In this document: piece after piece, positions 45,240 to 58,029 of the stretch
Numbering within the stretch: position 1 is the first letter of the stretch
Layout: every line of letters begins with the position of its first letter
Assembly: GCA_008638375.1 (NCBI GenBank)
Contig: CM018038.1
Span: 12,037,740 to 12,101,739 of the forward strand
Direction of reading: 5' to 3'
DNA: 64,000 bases
From: Nyssa sinensis
Taxonomy: Eukaryota > Streptophyta > Magnoliopsida > Cornales > Nyssaceae
Translations under genes and position numbers: made by a program
The notes under the pieces: model-generated
Told to the model about the DNA's origin: nothing
Databases searched by the model: none
Seen by the model: only the letters and a program-made list of their open reading frames with translations

Positions 45240-48200
45240 CGGTTGATGGCATTAGTTCTGTAATATCTAAAAAAACAAGAAGAAGATCCCACCCCTAAAA
45301 AAATTTGATTTTGGGTGGGCTTTAAATTTATGTAGTTTTTTTTTTTTTGGAAGTTGGTCGAAATTGGATAAAAATCTCTGTAATTTCAAAAATAATAATT
45401 TGAAAAGGATTATCTTTCTTTTTAAATATAGAAATTGGATAGTTTGCATGCATGCGTGCGAGTGGAAGAATGCTTGAAGCTTGCATTTGTTTGCCAAATG
45501 TTCCTATGATGCAACCAGCCCGAAGCATTTGACAGCCACTGCAGATATGGAATGAATTTCAATATTATAAATACTTTCAAAGTGTAATCTAGAAATTATT
45601 TAAGATAATTTAGATATAAAACAAATTAATTTCACATAATATTTTGTATTTTCTGATGGAAAGTTCTAAAAAGTATAGGGCATTTTGAGAATTGATGTAG
45701 ACAACTAATGAAAAATCAAATGGAATTTAGGTACTGTTTGGTTTAGCACTTTGAAAAATCAAAAGTTTTCTTAGAGTACTAGAACAAATGATGCCTATGC
45801 AAATTAACAAATCAAGATGTCAACTCATTGATAGAACAGCACCAAAAATCTCAATGATAGAAACCAAACCCGGAATAATCATCACAATTTTTGAACTAAT
45901 TTTAAACTTCTTCATGAATGGATCCTGTCAATTCTCTCCTTCAATCATTAGGATCCGTACATTATTGAATCATTCTCCTAGTCTTATGCATTCATCACTT
46001 CCAACAGGTTATGACTGTATAGATTTAACTCTTTTTAGTAACAGAAAACTCGTGAATTAAATTAATTTTTTTCTTTTTATAACTTGCGTGCACGCAAACA
46101 CAAAAGCAATAAAAATTCATGCAATTAAACTTAATGTGACTTCTTGAAAGTGTCTCACCATCTTTCCATCTGCAGTTCCACCATGTAAGATACTAAATAA
46201 TGGAAGGCATCTTTGTAGTTGTAAAGACACTTGAGAGAGTCAGAGACAGGGTAGCATATTGTCTTGTTGAGTAAAGAAAGCAAACAAGTGCAAATTCTCC
46301 TTTCTTTTAAATGATTGTGACTGTGCTTAGACTATGCAAGTTAATGCTACATAAATATGTAATGAACCACTGATTTGCATCAGTTATTCATTGATAAAAT
46401 TGTCTGAATCCACATACTTATTTTGACAACTTTGTTTCCAACTGGATAGCCTTTTCTACTTCTGGAAAGAGAACCCAAATGCAAATGTAGTTCACTGAAA
46501 TTCACATACTCTTTATCCCACATCGAGTAAGCAATGAGTTGTTTCAAAGATTATAAAATAAGTATTGTACATTCTTTTATCACGTTAGTTTTTTGGGTTG
46601 AAAATTTGAATTGATTGTGTGAGCCGGGCTATTCTATCAAGCTTTTTTAATCTTTTAAGAGAGATTAAGGATCAATAATTGGCAGAATACATATTCCTAT
46701 AAGAGACCACCTTATCCTCATCTCCAAAATTATAACCTACCAAGTGATTACTAATGATAACAAATGGAATCTGATTTATGTGTTTTTAAAGTCAAGTACT
46801 CTCATTATTATCATGTCCTGTCCTGTTCTTAATCTTATTGCTCATTCCATACAAATTTTTCATCGTCATCCTTCTCTCTCACAAGAGACAAATAGAAAAC
46901 AAGAAACAAAATCATGCTCTAAGTTAGAATCTTCATCCACACACACACACACACGCAGATATATATATATATATATAGGAGAGAGAGAGAGAAAGAGAAA
47001 AGAGATTTGGTCTATGATTATAGGGTTCGAGGAACGTGCATATGGAACAAATTATATGTTCCAACTAGACAAATAACACAGCTAAAAGTTAAGTGCCCAT
47101 GCTTCTAACTGAGAAGCATAAATGAAGTTATTAGTTGATGAATGATTCTAATAACCCTTCAAAAAAAAAACAAGAGATCTACAAAAGCTTAAGATATTAG
47201 AACCAGAATGGGTGGAAACAAGACCATTGCTCACAAACAGATTTAAGACCAACACTATTGGGCAGTTAGATTTGTGAGAGCCCACCTCAAAAGAAGAAAG
47301 GAAACTTAAAAGTTGTTTTATTTATTTATTATAATGGATTCAATTTCTAGTTTTAATGGTTATATTCAGAGAGTTAGGTGGTGAAAGGGAAACCCACTTC
47401 TTGGTCGAAGAAATCCATGGTTGAAAGAAGAGTTGGATTCCACTTAAAGTGCTTGATGTGAAGAAGACATTGATATTCAAATGGGCACACCAACATGCTT
47501 CCAAGCCATGACAAAAAAAAAACAAAACTTGTTCACTTTTTAGACGTGTAAAGAATGCTTCCACTAGATTTCAATCCATCATTGGTGCCCTTAAACTGAG
47601 ATAAACTATGTCCTCTGAACTCAAATAATTGGTGGGAAAAGGGCCCCATACCTTCCCCAGGACAACTAGCTTAAATATCACCAACAGCTTTCAGCACCTC
47701 AAATTATTCATGGCTATGGGGTTTGAAAACAATCATTTTCACGTTTCCTATGAAAGTCTTAGTTGTATCCCTCCTCCTCCCAACCAACCATACCCAGATA
47801 AATAATAGAGGTTCTTAAAATTAATACTAAACTTGGCATTCAAAAGTTTTAACTTTAGACTAGATGTGAAACACTTTGACCCATGCCCAATATAAAACAC
47901 TGCTTCCATTATTTAGATATTCTATAGCTTGGGAGAAACCTCTGGCTTTGACATGTCAGATCATTTGCTCCGTAAAGATGGCACTGTAGATTTATATATA
48001 GGTGTCGCGCTCTAGGAAGATGGTCCCGGCATAGATGGTTGAGCTTGATTAGGTGCGCTATTATAGAAATAATGAAATTAGAGCTGGTCTGTAGTGGGGT
48101 TTGCTTAAGCTTAACTCTTCCCAATTTGATACCCATGTGATTCATGACCTTGTTTAAGGGAACAGACAAGTAGAGTGTCGGGATAACAGGGTTGTTCCCC

Positions 48201-49640
48201 AGATTTAGCTGTTCCTCCATAGAATTAAAGTGAAATTCTATGAGATACAAGAGAGAGTGACTAATTGCAGTGCAAAAGTTGTATTAGCAAGCTATTGGCA
48301 ATGTTAATAACAGCAGCATATAGTATTTCTGGTGTAATAGTTCATGGTAAAAAATGGCAAGCAAGAAGAGGGAAGGGTTTTAGGTTTGAAATCCCTGAAA
48401 AGATAGGCTTAAATTAGGATTAAATACTAGTTCAAACATGATTTCCTATTAGCATCAAGCAAAGTTACTGAACTGTTGCTGTCCTCTCCAATTGTTGTGC
48501 CCCCAAGTATATTTACTTTCTAATGTCAACAGTCTAAATTTATTCTACCATTCCTGACCTTTAAATTTTATATCCCCATGCATTTGCACATTGAGAATGC
48601 AACTTTTTCTAGGTTACTCAAGAGAATGAATTTACTATCTTATAGATGTACTATAAACAGACCGGAAAAATGTGATGACAGAGGATTTTGCATACTGAGG
48701 CAATGTTCATCAAAATCGGTGATTTTATTTTCTCAAAGTTACTTCTGAGTGGTGTTATGTTGTGACTTGCGACGGTTCAACCATATACACATCACCCTTG
48801 TACCAAAGTCAACCAATGGGCATTCAGATTATAATTTCATCCTAAGATCTCCCTCTCCCAGTTCAGCAAGATTGTTTGAGATATGAAGGCCCAGAGGTTT
48901 TTCTAGACTTTCATCTTCTTCTTCTTCTTTTTTTCTATAGTGTCTGTTTGATTTGTATTTTCCTTTGTTCTCTTCCTTCCCTCCCTATTTTAGATCAGCC
49001 AAAAAATAAAAAATAAAAAAATCAAAGTTAACACGGTTCTCCATTTTCATCCTACTAATATTCACAACCTTACATATATATTAATGTTACACAATTATTC
49101 ATTCTAATCTGTTATTGATTACAGATCTATCTTTGACATTATTGGCACAAAATGACTATTCTTAGACTCGATCACATGTTTTTACACTAGACAGCCTAAG
49201 CATTTTAACATTGCACACCAAACAAAGGCCCCTACATAGGGAAACAAATGACTTTTGACTCTAATTAAGAACGGATATTTACATCTAAAGCATATGATGA
49301 ATTATCTTGAAATGTTTTGGCTTACTAAGCACATGGAAGTGAATAGGACATCTACATCTATCAACTGTTCAAGAATAAAAAATGGGTACATCTCATCTTT
49401 AAATTCAACCTCAAAGGCTCTCTTGATCTGATATCAAAAGAAGAAGCTTTAGTTTCAGCTAGTAAGAGAGGAGAGAATCTATTGGACAAACAGTTCTAAT
49501 CTTATATCTACATTTTGAGCATGATGATTCATTGCTCTCATGAAAATGTTGATGAGCCTAAATTTACTACGAAATTCCTTCAAAAATATGGAGAAGGGTT
49601 GGGCCAAGTACTTAATGCTACAACAGCAGGGGTTTGTTCT
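45240..49640. other. Intergenic, no gene supported
   Basis: Contains a CA/AT/GA microsatellite at about 46,940-46,995. A 113-codon minus-strand frame at 47909-48250 has no recognisable domain. I found no splice-linked conserved blocks. Confidence 0.5.
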
Positions 49641-49929
49641 AGTATAATTATGCAACATTTAGGTGTTTTTCTGCAGTGGTAGATGTTTCCATGAAGGATT
49701 GTGTTGATCTTTGTTTGAATTTAGTGAGAACTGTTTGAGAGTCGGCCATTAAAGCTACAATAGTTACCAGCATAATGGTCTCATGGTCTCACATTTCGGC
49801 TTGAGAAATGTGGAAATGGAACTTGTGGGAAAAGAAAGATGTCGAATGATGGGTGCTCTTTAATGCAACTGAACAATTAATGGTGCAATTTGGTCTTCAA
49901 ATTGCTGCGTATTCTTTGCACTGTGCCGG

Positions 49930-50270
49930 AAAAACAACCACTATTAAAGGGAGGTTTCGGTAGGTTTGAGTGCGTAGAGAAAAAACATACAAAAGTGTTC
50001 GTGTTCTATTGTGGGTGCAAGTGATAAGGAAGTGTGAGAGTGTTTGTATTTTGGAAATGAGAGTGGGGTTGTACAAGGGTTCTTTGGGTGGGTTTTGTGA
50101 TTTAACTCAACTGTTTCTTGTACTGGTTATTTAAATTCTCTCATAGTAAAAAGCAGTATGTAGGCGGGAATTTGCCGAATTACATAAATCTTCTACGTTA
50201 ACTTTTCTATTGTAAATTGTTATGTGGTGTGTTTTTGGTATTTGAATCTCATCTTCTTTTATTAAAAATA
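49930..50270 (+). mobile_element. Possible Copia-type LTR remnant
   Basis: The string GTATGTAGGCGGGAATTTGC, then CGAATTACATAAATCTTC, resembles the near-terminal GTAGGC...CCGAACCACGTAAATC block common in plant Ty1/copia LTRs. It is preceded by a TTCTCTCATAGT stretch. Ends are not clear and no internal coding region is seen. Confidence 0.4.
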
Positions 50271-50515
50271 GAAAAGTATTTTAACTTGGTTGACACAAGC
50301 TTAAAAAAGAGAGAGATCATTTTATAGCTTGTCCCATAATTATTAAAAAGAGAAAACAATGGCTTAAGCGAAGCGAAGGAACTTGTTTACTTGCTTTTCA
50401 GTTCTAAACAACTCAGCTAGCTTTAGTTACAACTCTCAAAGTCGAAACATCCAACAAGTAATTATTGTGTTATCTTGCTCAAAAACAGGCTCCCTTTCTC
50501 TGTGTTGTACTAGCT

Positions 50516-50568
50516 TGTCACGACCCATACCCCACTCTGTGCGGATGCAAAGTCTGTGTCCAGCCAGT
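50516..50568. mobile_element. Short LTR-end fragment related to the 53.4-57.1 kb solo LTR
   Basis: TGTCACGACCCATACCCCAC, then a TGTGCGGAT-type string, parallels the left end of the solo LTR (TGTCACAACCCAAAACCCAC, then TATGCGGAT). Only about 50 bp is recognisable. Confidence 0.45.
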
Positions 50569-50759
50569 TAAATCACATCTTTCGTATTCTATCTTTTTCT
50601 TTTTGCAGAATACAAACGATTGTGACTCAACTAATAGCCATTAAAAATGAATCCAAGAAGATTGTATTCTTTTAACTATTAGTTTAGAAGCAAAGAAATT
50701 AAATTGGTTATTTTCTTTGAATGCAATTCACATTTGATAGAGTAAACTAAAATTGAACT

Positions 50760-51275
50760 TGATGCTGCACTTTTTGGCTGATGCGTATTCTAAGCTCGGC
50801 TCCCTGAAAAACACTCAAAGAAGAAGATCAGAGGACTACCCGATTGGCTCCGGCAGTAGCCGCTCCGATACTTAAGTTAATAAACTGAATTGAAAAAACT
50901 GTAATTGTAAGCCAAAGAATGAGCATGAATATAAAAGTGTACCTTAGGGTCGTATTTATAGGCTTAGTGATTCCTAAGTTGATTAGGATTTGGAGCCATG
51001 AAAGTAGGGATTTGATCATCGAAGAATGGCAGTTACCTTATTGGATACTGCTCTTGAGAGTAACCATGGGTGGCAGTTTCCTTGTACAAGACTGTTTCCT
51101 TATCCTCTGCTCGGCAGGTGTTAAGGCGGTGGTGAGCTCTGAAAAATGGGGAGTGCTCTGAAGGTCTGTGCTCGGACTTGTGAGTTCTGTAGGTCTGCTC
51201 AGAATGGTCGAGCTCTGCACGGTCTGTAAGCATACATGTCGCATAAGGATTGGTCTGTCACTTTGTGGTATATCA
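50760..51275 (-). repeat. 3' LTR of element B
   Basis: On the minus strand it begins TGATATACCACAAAG at 51275 and ends GCAGCATCA at 50760. The middle shares GATCAAATCCCTACTTTCAT and the following CTAATCAACTTAGGAA region with element A's LTR. A TATAAATA box is at 50953-50960. GAACT at 50755-50759 would be one target-duplication copy. Confidence 0.88.
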
Positions 51276-51300
51276 GCTACTCCCCCCCAAGCCTTAGTTT
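51276..51300 (-). other. Polypurine tract region of element B
   Basis: On the minus strand CTTGGGGGGGAGTAGC abuts the 3' LTR and aligns with the tract of element A. Confidence 0.7.
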
Positions 51301-51487
51301 GAGCTCATGGCGTAACTAAGGTTATGAGCCTCCGAAAAGTCACGTGTTCTGTCGTCTCGTTTTCGAAGGCGACTGTTGGCGCGTCATTTATTGCGTAGCC
51401 GATTTTTGGGCTTCCAAAGTCATCATTACATGTAGCCGTCGCGACGGTTCGCCTTGGTGGGTCCTCGTTTCTAAATGTATATATAAA
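51300..51487 (+). promoter_or_regulatory. Promoter region of the antisense gene, element B
   Basis: Contains blocks shared with element A, such as CGTCATTTATTGCG, GACTGTTGGCGC, CAAAGTCATCATTAC and GGTGGGTCCT. It ends in a TATATATAAA box at 51478-51487, about 210 bp before ATG 51696. Confidence 0.55.
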
Positions 51488-51695
51488 GAAGGAAAGGAGC
51501 TTTGTACGCCTTTTTTACTGTTTCTCTTGTAATCGAAAGAAAGGAAGAAAGAATCTGCCATTGTTGAACCAGGAAGCCAAACTGTGAGGAATACTTGTCG
51601 TTTGAAGCTTCTCTCTATTCTCAGGTTTGATTTTAGCCCCTGTGTTCATCTTTCTCTTTGTTCTTCTTCTTCTCCTTTTCTGGTTGCTTTTAGAA

Positions 51696-54600
51696 ATGTC
51701 GAACTTCACTACATCCTCTGGTGTTGGCGGTAGTTCAGGAAGTCTTTTAGAGACTTCCGCATCGTCTCGTACCCTTACTAGAGATAGTAGCTCCTCGGAA
51801 GATAAGTCGGAGGTTCCTATTCTAGCCCTGAGGTTAGGATTGTAGATGTCTTTTTAGAGCCTAGGAACAAAAGGGGGGAGACCTTTGGCAGACTCTCCTA
51901 GAGAGAAGAGGGGCAGAGTACTGTAACCTCTTCCTGGTTAGATGGTATAAGGGAGGAATTCGATTTTCCTCAAAATGTCACCCTTACGGTTCCTAATTCC
52001 ATAGATCATCCTTCAGACATTAGGGAAGGCGAAATTTGTGTTTATACTGCTTGGTTTGAGATGGGGTTGCGTCTTCCTTTCCCTAAGTTGCTTAGGGAGT
52101 TTTTCTGTTAGTTTAATCTTTGCCCTGTCGACCTGAACTTGAATAGCTGAAGGCACCTGTTAGGGTTTATAGCCTTAGGTCGTCTGAACAACGTTAAGGT
52201 CTCCCTAGACTTGATTCGTAGTAAAATGGATCTTAAGTACATGAGGTTGGAGAACCTCTATTACATGTCTTTTGATCGAGGGTTCAGACCTCTTTCTTTC
52301 GTACCGACTTCCAATAAGACTTGGAAGAAATAGTATTGCTTCATTAGTGAAGGTTAGGAGATGGCAGACCTTGAGGACCAGATCTCTACATTCCCCCGGA
52401 GCACGGGGCTTATGGGTGAGACCCCCTTATTTTGTAATTTTTGCTTCTGTTCTTGTCTCCACTTCTGTATTGTTTAATCAATTGTTGCTGTGGTATTTCT
52501 TGTGCAGGTAAAAGCGTCAAGAAGAGACCGTTCTTCACACCCGTCCTTAAGGACCAGTACAACAGACTACTTCAGACTAGTAACCGGGACTTCAGGGCCA
52601 TCCTCAATCCGAGTAGTCCAATGGCCCCAAAGAATAAGAGCAGAGCTAAAGATGTGAAGAAGACCGTTTTTAACAGTTGGGCCCTAGTAAAGAAGAAGAG
52701 AGTGGCAAATCCCTCTCCCACTGTGGGTTCTCCTCAACCCAAGAAGAGGAAGACCCTTGTCATCCCCTCCAGCTCTGCACCACCTAAAAAGGGGGTGGTG
52801 ATCTCTGAGCCTTCTTTTTCTGTGCCACCCAAGAAAGGCGTGGTGATTACTGACCCCTCCTTCTCGGCACCGCCCAAAAAGGGCATTGTGATTTCTGAGC
52901 CTGCCCATTCTTCAGCTCCAAAAGTCCCCAAAAAGGGGAAAACGAGGGTGGCAATCGACTTGAAATTGATGCTAGACAGGTACAAGGCCGTTCAAGAGGC
53001 CATTGAAAACTTTTGGGAGGACGCCCCACAAAAGCACAAGGCTTAGAGCACTCGGCAGACTATTGGCGACGCGATGAGCTCGCAGCTGAAGGTAATTGCC
53101 GTGCTATCTTTCTTTTCTTTTGTTTTGCTTTAATACCTGTTCTCATCTGTTTTTTGCTACTTTGCAGACCTTGCACAGCCTGGCTGCTCTGGATCCTGAG
53201 GTTGTTGAGAAGCTTCAAGATGATCTGGACGAAGCCAAGTATCAGCTCGGCACTGCTCAATCTAACGCCACAGCTACTGAGGAAGAACTCGAGGAAGTGA
53301 GGAATTCCCTCTCCATTATGGAGTCCGAGAGGGATTCCCTTAAGTCTGAGAGGGACTCTTTGCTGACGGAGAAGGCATCCCTCATTCAAGAGTTGGAGGG
53401 TCTGTGGAAGGAGAATAGTACTTGTCACAACCCAAAACCCACCCTATGCGGATTAAGGGTCTGTGACCGGGTCTACGGCCCGTGGGCCGTTCCCCGTCAA
53501 AAGTATTTGAAACACTAAGTAGAGTTTTAACAAAAACATTTTATAATCATTAAAATATCTGGTAGCATAGTCAGGTCATCATTTAGATACATGCCAAAAA
53601 GGACATAAGTGTTTAGAAATACAGATCCTCAAAAAAAAAACACAAACAGACAGGACCATGGCGACATGGGAGGGTTTAAGACCTGTCAATATTTATCTTA
53701 ATACAAAACTCGCCAAAATAGCTACCAGTAACTTGGAGCGCCTGAGGGTTCCCCAACTTCTTGTTGTCCTGAAAAATATAAGGGAGGGGGGTGAGCTAAT
53801 AGCCCAATAAGTAATTTCCTAGCTTTAACATGGGTTAGGGTTAGTTCACAAGGATAATGAGGAAAAAGATAACAGATAGCCAATAGTCAAATGAGCAATA
53901 GTAAATACATAGCCAGTCACTAAGATGCGCAACTATAATGACCCGAGGGTCCAAAAGAGGCATATCCCACAATATAAAACAAGAGGCAATAACGAAGTCA
54001 ATCAAAGTTGGGATCTAGCCTATCATGATGGGTTGCTGCCACAACAAAATGTTAGCCAATCAAAAGTGTAACATGCTTGCAATAGTATGATCATTCACAA
54101 GATATAAAATATGATCATCCAACAATGCAAAAACGTTATTATTGAATTCTAACAGAACAGATGCGTAACAAAACGAGGCCCGACATACCCTGAGAACACG
54201 CATATTCAGGTCCGCCTCTCTCTCTTGGGCTAGCTGAATAGCGCCAGAGCTCTTCCACTACAGGTCCTGAAGGACACAACACGTCCCGCAGGACATATCA
54301 GACCCCAAAGAGGTCCACCCCGCATCTGGGAACAGATGGGCCATTGTGACTGAGCACAACCCCGAGTACATACCAATATCATGATTAATAAAATTCCACA
54401 AGAGATGTACAACCATACAAAACAATTGATATCACAATCAACGAGTCATGAAATGTGTGGAATAACAAGATTCTATCAACAAGATATATCACGAATTAGG
54501 TCATGGCATGATAGTACAATGATGCTCAAGTATCAGTGATCAAGTTCACAATGATGCAAGCAAGCATGTCAAATCCAAGAATAGGCATAACCGATAACCA

Positions 54601-57345
54601 CAAGTCGATTAGCTTCAAATCAAGTACATTAGGTAGTGATAGAGTACAAAATTTGGCAGCATATGAAAGATAACGTGACTGGCTAGGAATAACCCATATT
54701 AAAACATCGGAATTACTTACCTCAAAAATAGCTTTCGGCAGTTCTATCAATTTAAATCTCCTTCTCCTTCCCCCTGGAGTTTCCTATAAATCAGAAATTT
54801 AGTCGTCATTTACCCATCTCGGTTTTGTTTAAGTATATCTTTAAGGTTGCTAGTTTCATCACATCGGCTTTCAGGGTATTTTATTTGGGTAAACGGACTC
54901 CATCGTTTAGTCCGGAACGTCCAAGAAAATAAATCTAGGCCTTCGCAGCCTTTTATTTGGCTTCGGGTACCCCTAAGGCCAAAATGGTAATTTCATGTTT
55001 TAGGTGACTTAATTTTTCGGAACACCGGTTGACAAAACGTACCTCACCATTGAGTCTAGAACGTCCGACATGATTAATTTGGATTATCTTTCGTGTTTAT
55101 TTGGCCCTGGGTATCATTAGGGGCAATACGGTCATTTACCATTTGAGTGTCTTTATTTTTCGGGTCTTGGTTTCACAAATCGGACTACACCGTTGAGTCC
55201 GGAATGCCCGAAATAGTAAAAATATACTATTTATTTATTTAATTTAGACTTCGTTTGATTTATTAAATGTCCAGGGGTAAAATGGTAATTTCGTCCAATT
55301 AACAAAATAATAAAATTAATTATTTTATTATTTATTTATTTTCCCAGGGGCCTATTTGAATTTGTTTTTCAAAGTCTGGGCCAGAATACAAATAGTCAAC
55401 CTATTGGGGTCAAAACAGAATTTTAGAACTTCCTAGGGGTCAAACCGTAATTTCGCTAAATATGTAATGCTGACGTCAGCCCTAATTTCAAATTTAAAAG
55501 CCCCTCAAGTAAAACGATGTAGTTTTACTTTAAACGGTTCAAACCATCCGTGGTTGGGTCGGGACCCGAAACGATTTGGACCCGATACCCGACCCTTTAC
55601 TGTTCATCGTCTTCCCCAGGACGGTGAATAGTAACAAAAAATTTCAAATCTATTTTCGTGAGTTTTTGGGTTCATTTAGTCTCTGTTTTTGGGTGCTGTT
55701 GATCACTGAGGGTAATAGAAACAGTTTGGCATTTGTTTCATGGATTGGGCGGAGCTCAAATGCTCGGTCTATGATGGAATAGCCGAACCTGCAACTGGTT
55801 CATAAATGGCCATTTCTTCACTATTTCAGGTGTGGTCAGGCTTGGTGTGACCGAAGTGACAAGGGGATTCGATCCCCATTCTAAAAACAGGGAACATGGG
55901 TTGATTTTAGAAGTTGGGTCTTAGACCCGTAACCTGTAAGTCGTGTTTTGAGGGTCATCCCGTAAGCTCTTGGGTCGTGGCTTATGGTTTTTGAAGCTCT
56001 TGGAGGGTCTAGTGTAGGGATCGACCAACCAAAATTGGTTTGGCTTCGATGGTTTCAGACCTGTAATTCTGAGGTCCAACAATGGAGGTTGATGCACGGT
56101 TTCATGGTTCTAGGCTATTCGGACCTTCCCAACTCTCATAGTATGCATATAGGAGTCCCTAAAGTCGAGATTAATGCGTGCATGTAATCTAACAAGCTCC
56201 ACAATGATCAAAACAGTATAAAAGTTTAAAACAAGAAATGAAGCAATTTTAGAACTTATACCTTGTAACATTGGCCTTCCCTCTTCTATGGCCTGAATTA
56301 GAGCCTCACAAAGTCCCTCAGGATGCTCAGTTCCTCTTTCTTGTTCACTAGGTTGCCACACTCACACAAGAATCTTGCACACCAAATTTTTTTCTCACTC
56401 TACTTTCTCTCTAAGCTCCACACCCCAAACCTCACGTACACTCTCGTATATAGAGACCTTCAGTCAGTTTATTCAGCCTTCTTTATTTTTAAAATAAGAA
56501 ATTGGCTGCATGAAAGTTTATTGGTGGTGATGGTGTGATGAAATCAGGTTGCCCCTATACATGTATATATACATCCATGTATATGTTCAAGTGCAGGTTC
56601 GGATGACAGATTGGTTTGATGTGACGTGATGGGAGTTCATCATATGGGGATTGCATGCAAGGCCATTAGCCAATTTGTGAGGTGGCTTGGGCTAATTTGA
56701 GGTTATATACATATCTTGGTGTATATGTGCATAAAGTAGTCTGCAGCCTAGTTGGTAATTTTTTGAGTGAAATTATTTCCCTTCCATAGGTCAAGGGTTC
56801 AATCCCTCTTGGTCACTCTTAGGTTTTTTTTTCCTTATTTTAGGTTAAGACCTTGTTTGGTTGGCGCGATAATTCAGTTTCACTGTTTCTGTTCTAACTT
56901 TCGTTCCGTAGCTCCTTTTTCGACGCGTTTCTTCCGGTCATTTTCTATTCGGATTATCTTTATTATCCAAGGTCTAGGGTCGGTTTTTATTTTCTTGGGT
57001 TTTTTGTAATTAGTTAATTCGAGTTTTAATTACGATAAAACAATGCTTAAAATAGCCAAATCACCACATTAATTTCCCAAATGGACTTCATTACATTAAT
57101 TAAGTAGGAAAATAAATTCGGGGTGTTACAGTGCTCTTCAAGTCTCCCTAGTTCTGAAAGTCGAGGAAGTCAGGGCTGAGACCGAGGTTGAGATGAGGAC
57201 TGAGGTGGAGGAGATGGGTCAGGAATTTGCACAGTTTGGTTATGTTAACTTTAAGTCCAAGCTTCTCGCCAAATTCCCAGACATTGATCTGTCGGGCATT
57301 GAAGAAGATGATGATGATGATGCTCCTGACAGCCCTTCAACTTAG
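51696..57345 (+). pseudogene. Antisense gene (aORF) of element B, split by a solo LTR
   Basis: Start ATG 51696 (MSNFTTSSGVGGSSGS). Exon 1 runs to 52415 with the Transposase_28-like block (GEICVYTAWFEMGLRLPFP near 52030, RGFRPLSFVPTSNKTWKK near 52280) and several stops. Intron 1 is 52416-52507 (gtgaga...gtgcag). Exon 2 runs to 53091 with three repeats of a PPKKGVVISEPSFS-type motif (about 52770-52905), a lysine-rich basic stretch and a stop at 53044. Intron 2 is 53092-53167 (gtaatt...ttgcag). Exon 3 is a coiled coil (DDLDEAKYQLGTAQSNATAT, SERDSLKSERDSLLTEKASL) interrupted at 53422. It resumes at 57136 in the same frame and ends with an Asp-rich tail and TAG 57343-57345. The intron positions match element A. 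The function is unknown. Confidence 0.75.
53423..57130 (-). mobile_element. Solo LTR, 3.7 kb, inserted in element B's antisense gene
   Basis: Left end TGTCACAACCCAAAACCC, right end TTCGGGGTGTTACA. Reversed, it starts TGTAACACCCCGAATTTAT, a common start of long gypsy LTRs, so it is read as minus strand. Flanks are GTACT (53418-53422) and GTGCT (57131-57135), a 5-bp duplication with one change. No gag or pol domain is found within, which favours a solo LTR over a full element. It is probably of a chromovirus (Tekay/Del-type) family, by length and start only. Confidence 0.8.
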
Positions 57346-58029
57346 GAGACAAAATTTTTGTAGTTCTGCCTTTTTTTTTTTTTTTTTTTGATGTACCCGA
57401 ACATAATTATCAATGATAACATCTTTTCCTCAGAGCTTCTTGCCTTCTTTCTCTTTTGAATGATAATACTTGAAAATTTTGAGGTTGATCAAGTATTGTC
57501 ATAAGTCCCACTGTTCTAAAGTGCATAAATGGGCTTCAGCCCTTCAAACTTGTAATTGACATAAGTAAAGTTGCTCAAGAAATAACTGTAACTCCTTGAT
57601 TGGCATGAGTAGTGGGTTGTCTTTTGAGCTGCATAACTTGCAATAATTTGAACAAAATTGTAATAATCGTGTAAGTTTCTCGAAAGTAAGAAAATCAAAG
57701 TAAGCAACTGAGCTTGAGCTTGAAATTAGAGGCATTTGAATCTGAACTTTGTACTGAATAACCTGAACAATAGGTTTTGTGGAAACTAGTTGCCAAGCCA
57801 AAAGACTTGTAACAATAACTAGATTGATGGTATCCGAAAAAGAACTTCGATAATCAGCACCTTTATTTTCTCCAGAACTTACTGATAAGAACTTAAGTAA
57901 CCAGATTCATAACAGTTGGTTGGAATGGGTATCTGACTAAAAGAATGTTTGCAACCATGTAGCTGAGCAGCTGAGTTAAACCTTTTCCCTTTAGTTTGGG
58001 AAATAACCGAGTAGTTTTAATGAGATGAA
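57346..58029. other. Element B linker between antisense gene and minisatellite
   Basis: Contains a long T run (57370-57389) and no recognisable coding content. It corresponds to a stretch of about 1.8 kb in element A that also holds the candidate second antisense unit. Confidence 0.5.

Noticed and set aside
47909..48250. 113-codon minus-strand frame
   Set aside because: No recognisable domain and no neighbouring exons. A chance frame cannot be excluded.
53423..57130. A host gene inside the solo LTR
   Set aside because: The frames are short with no conserved domain, and the block is bounded by TG...CA ends and a 5-bp duplication.
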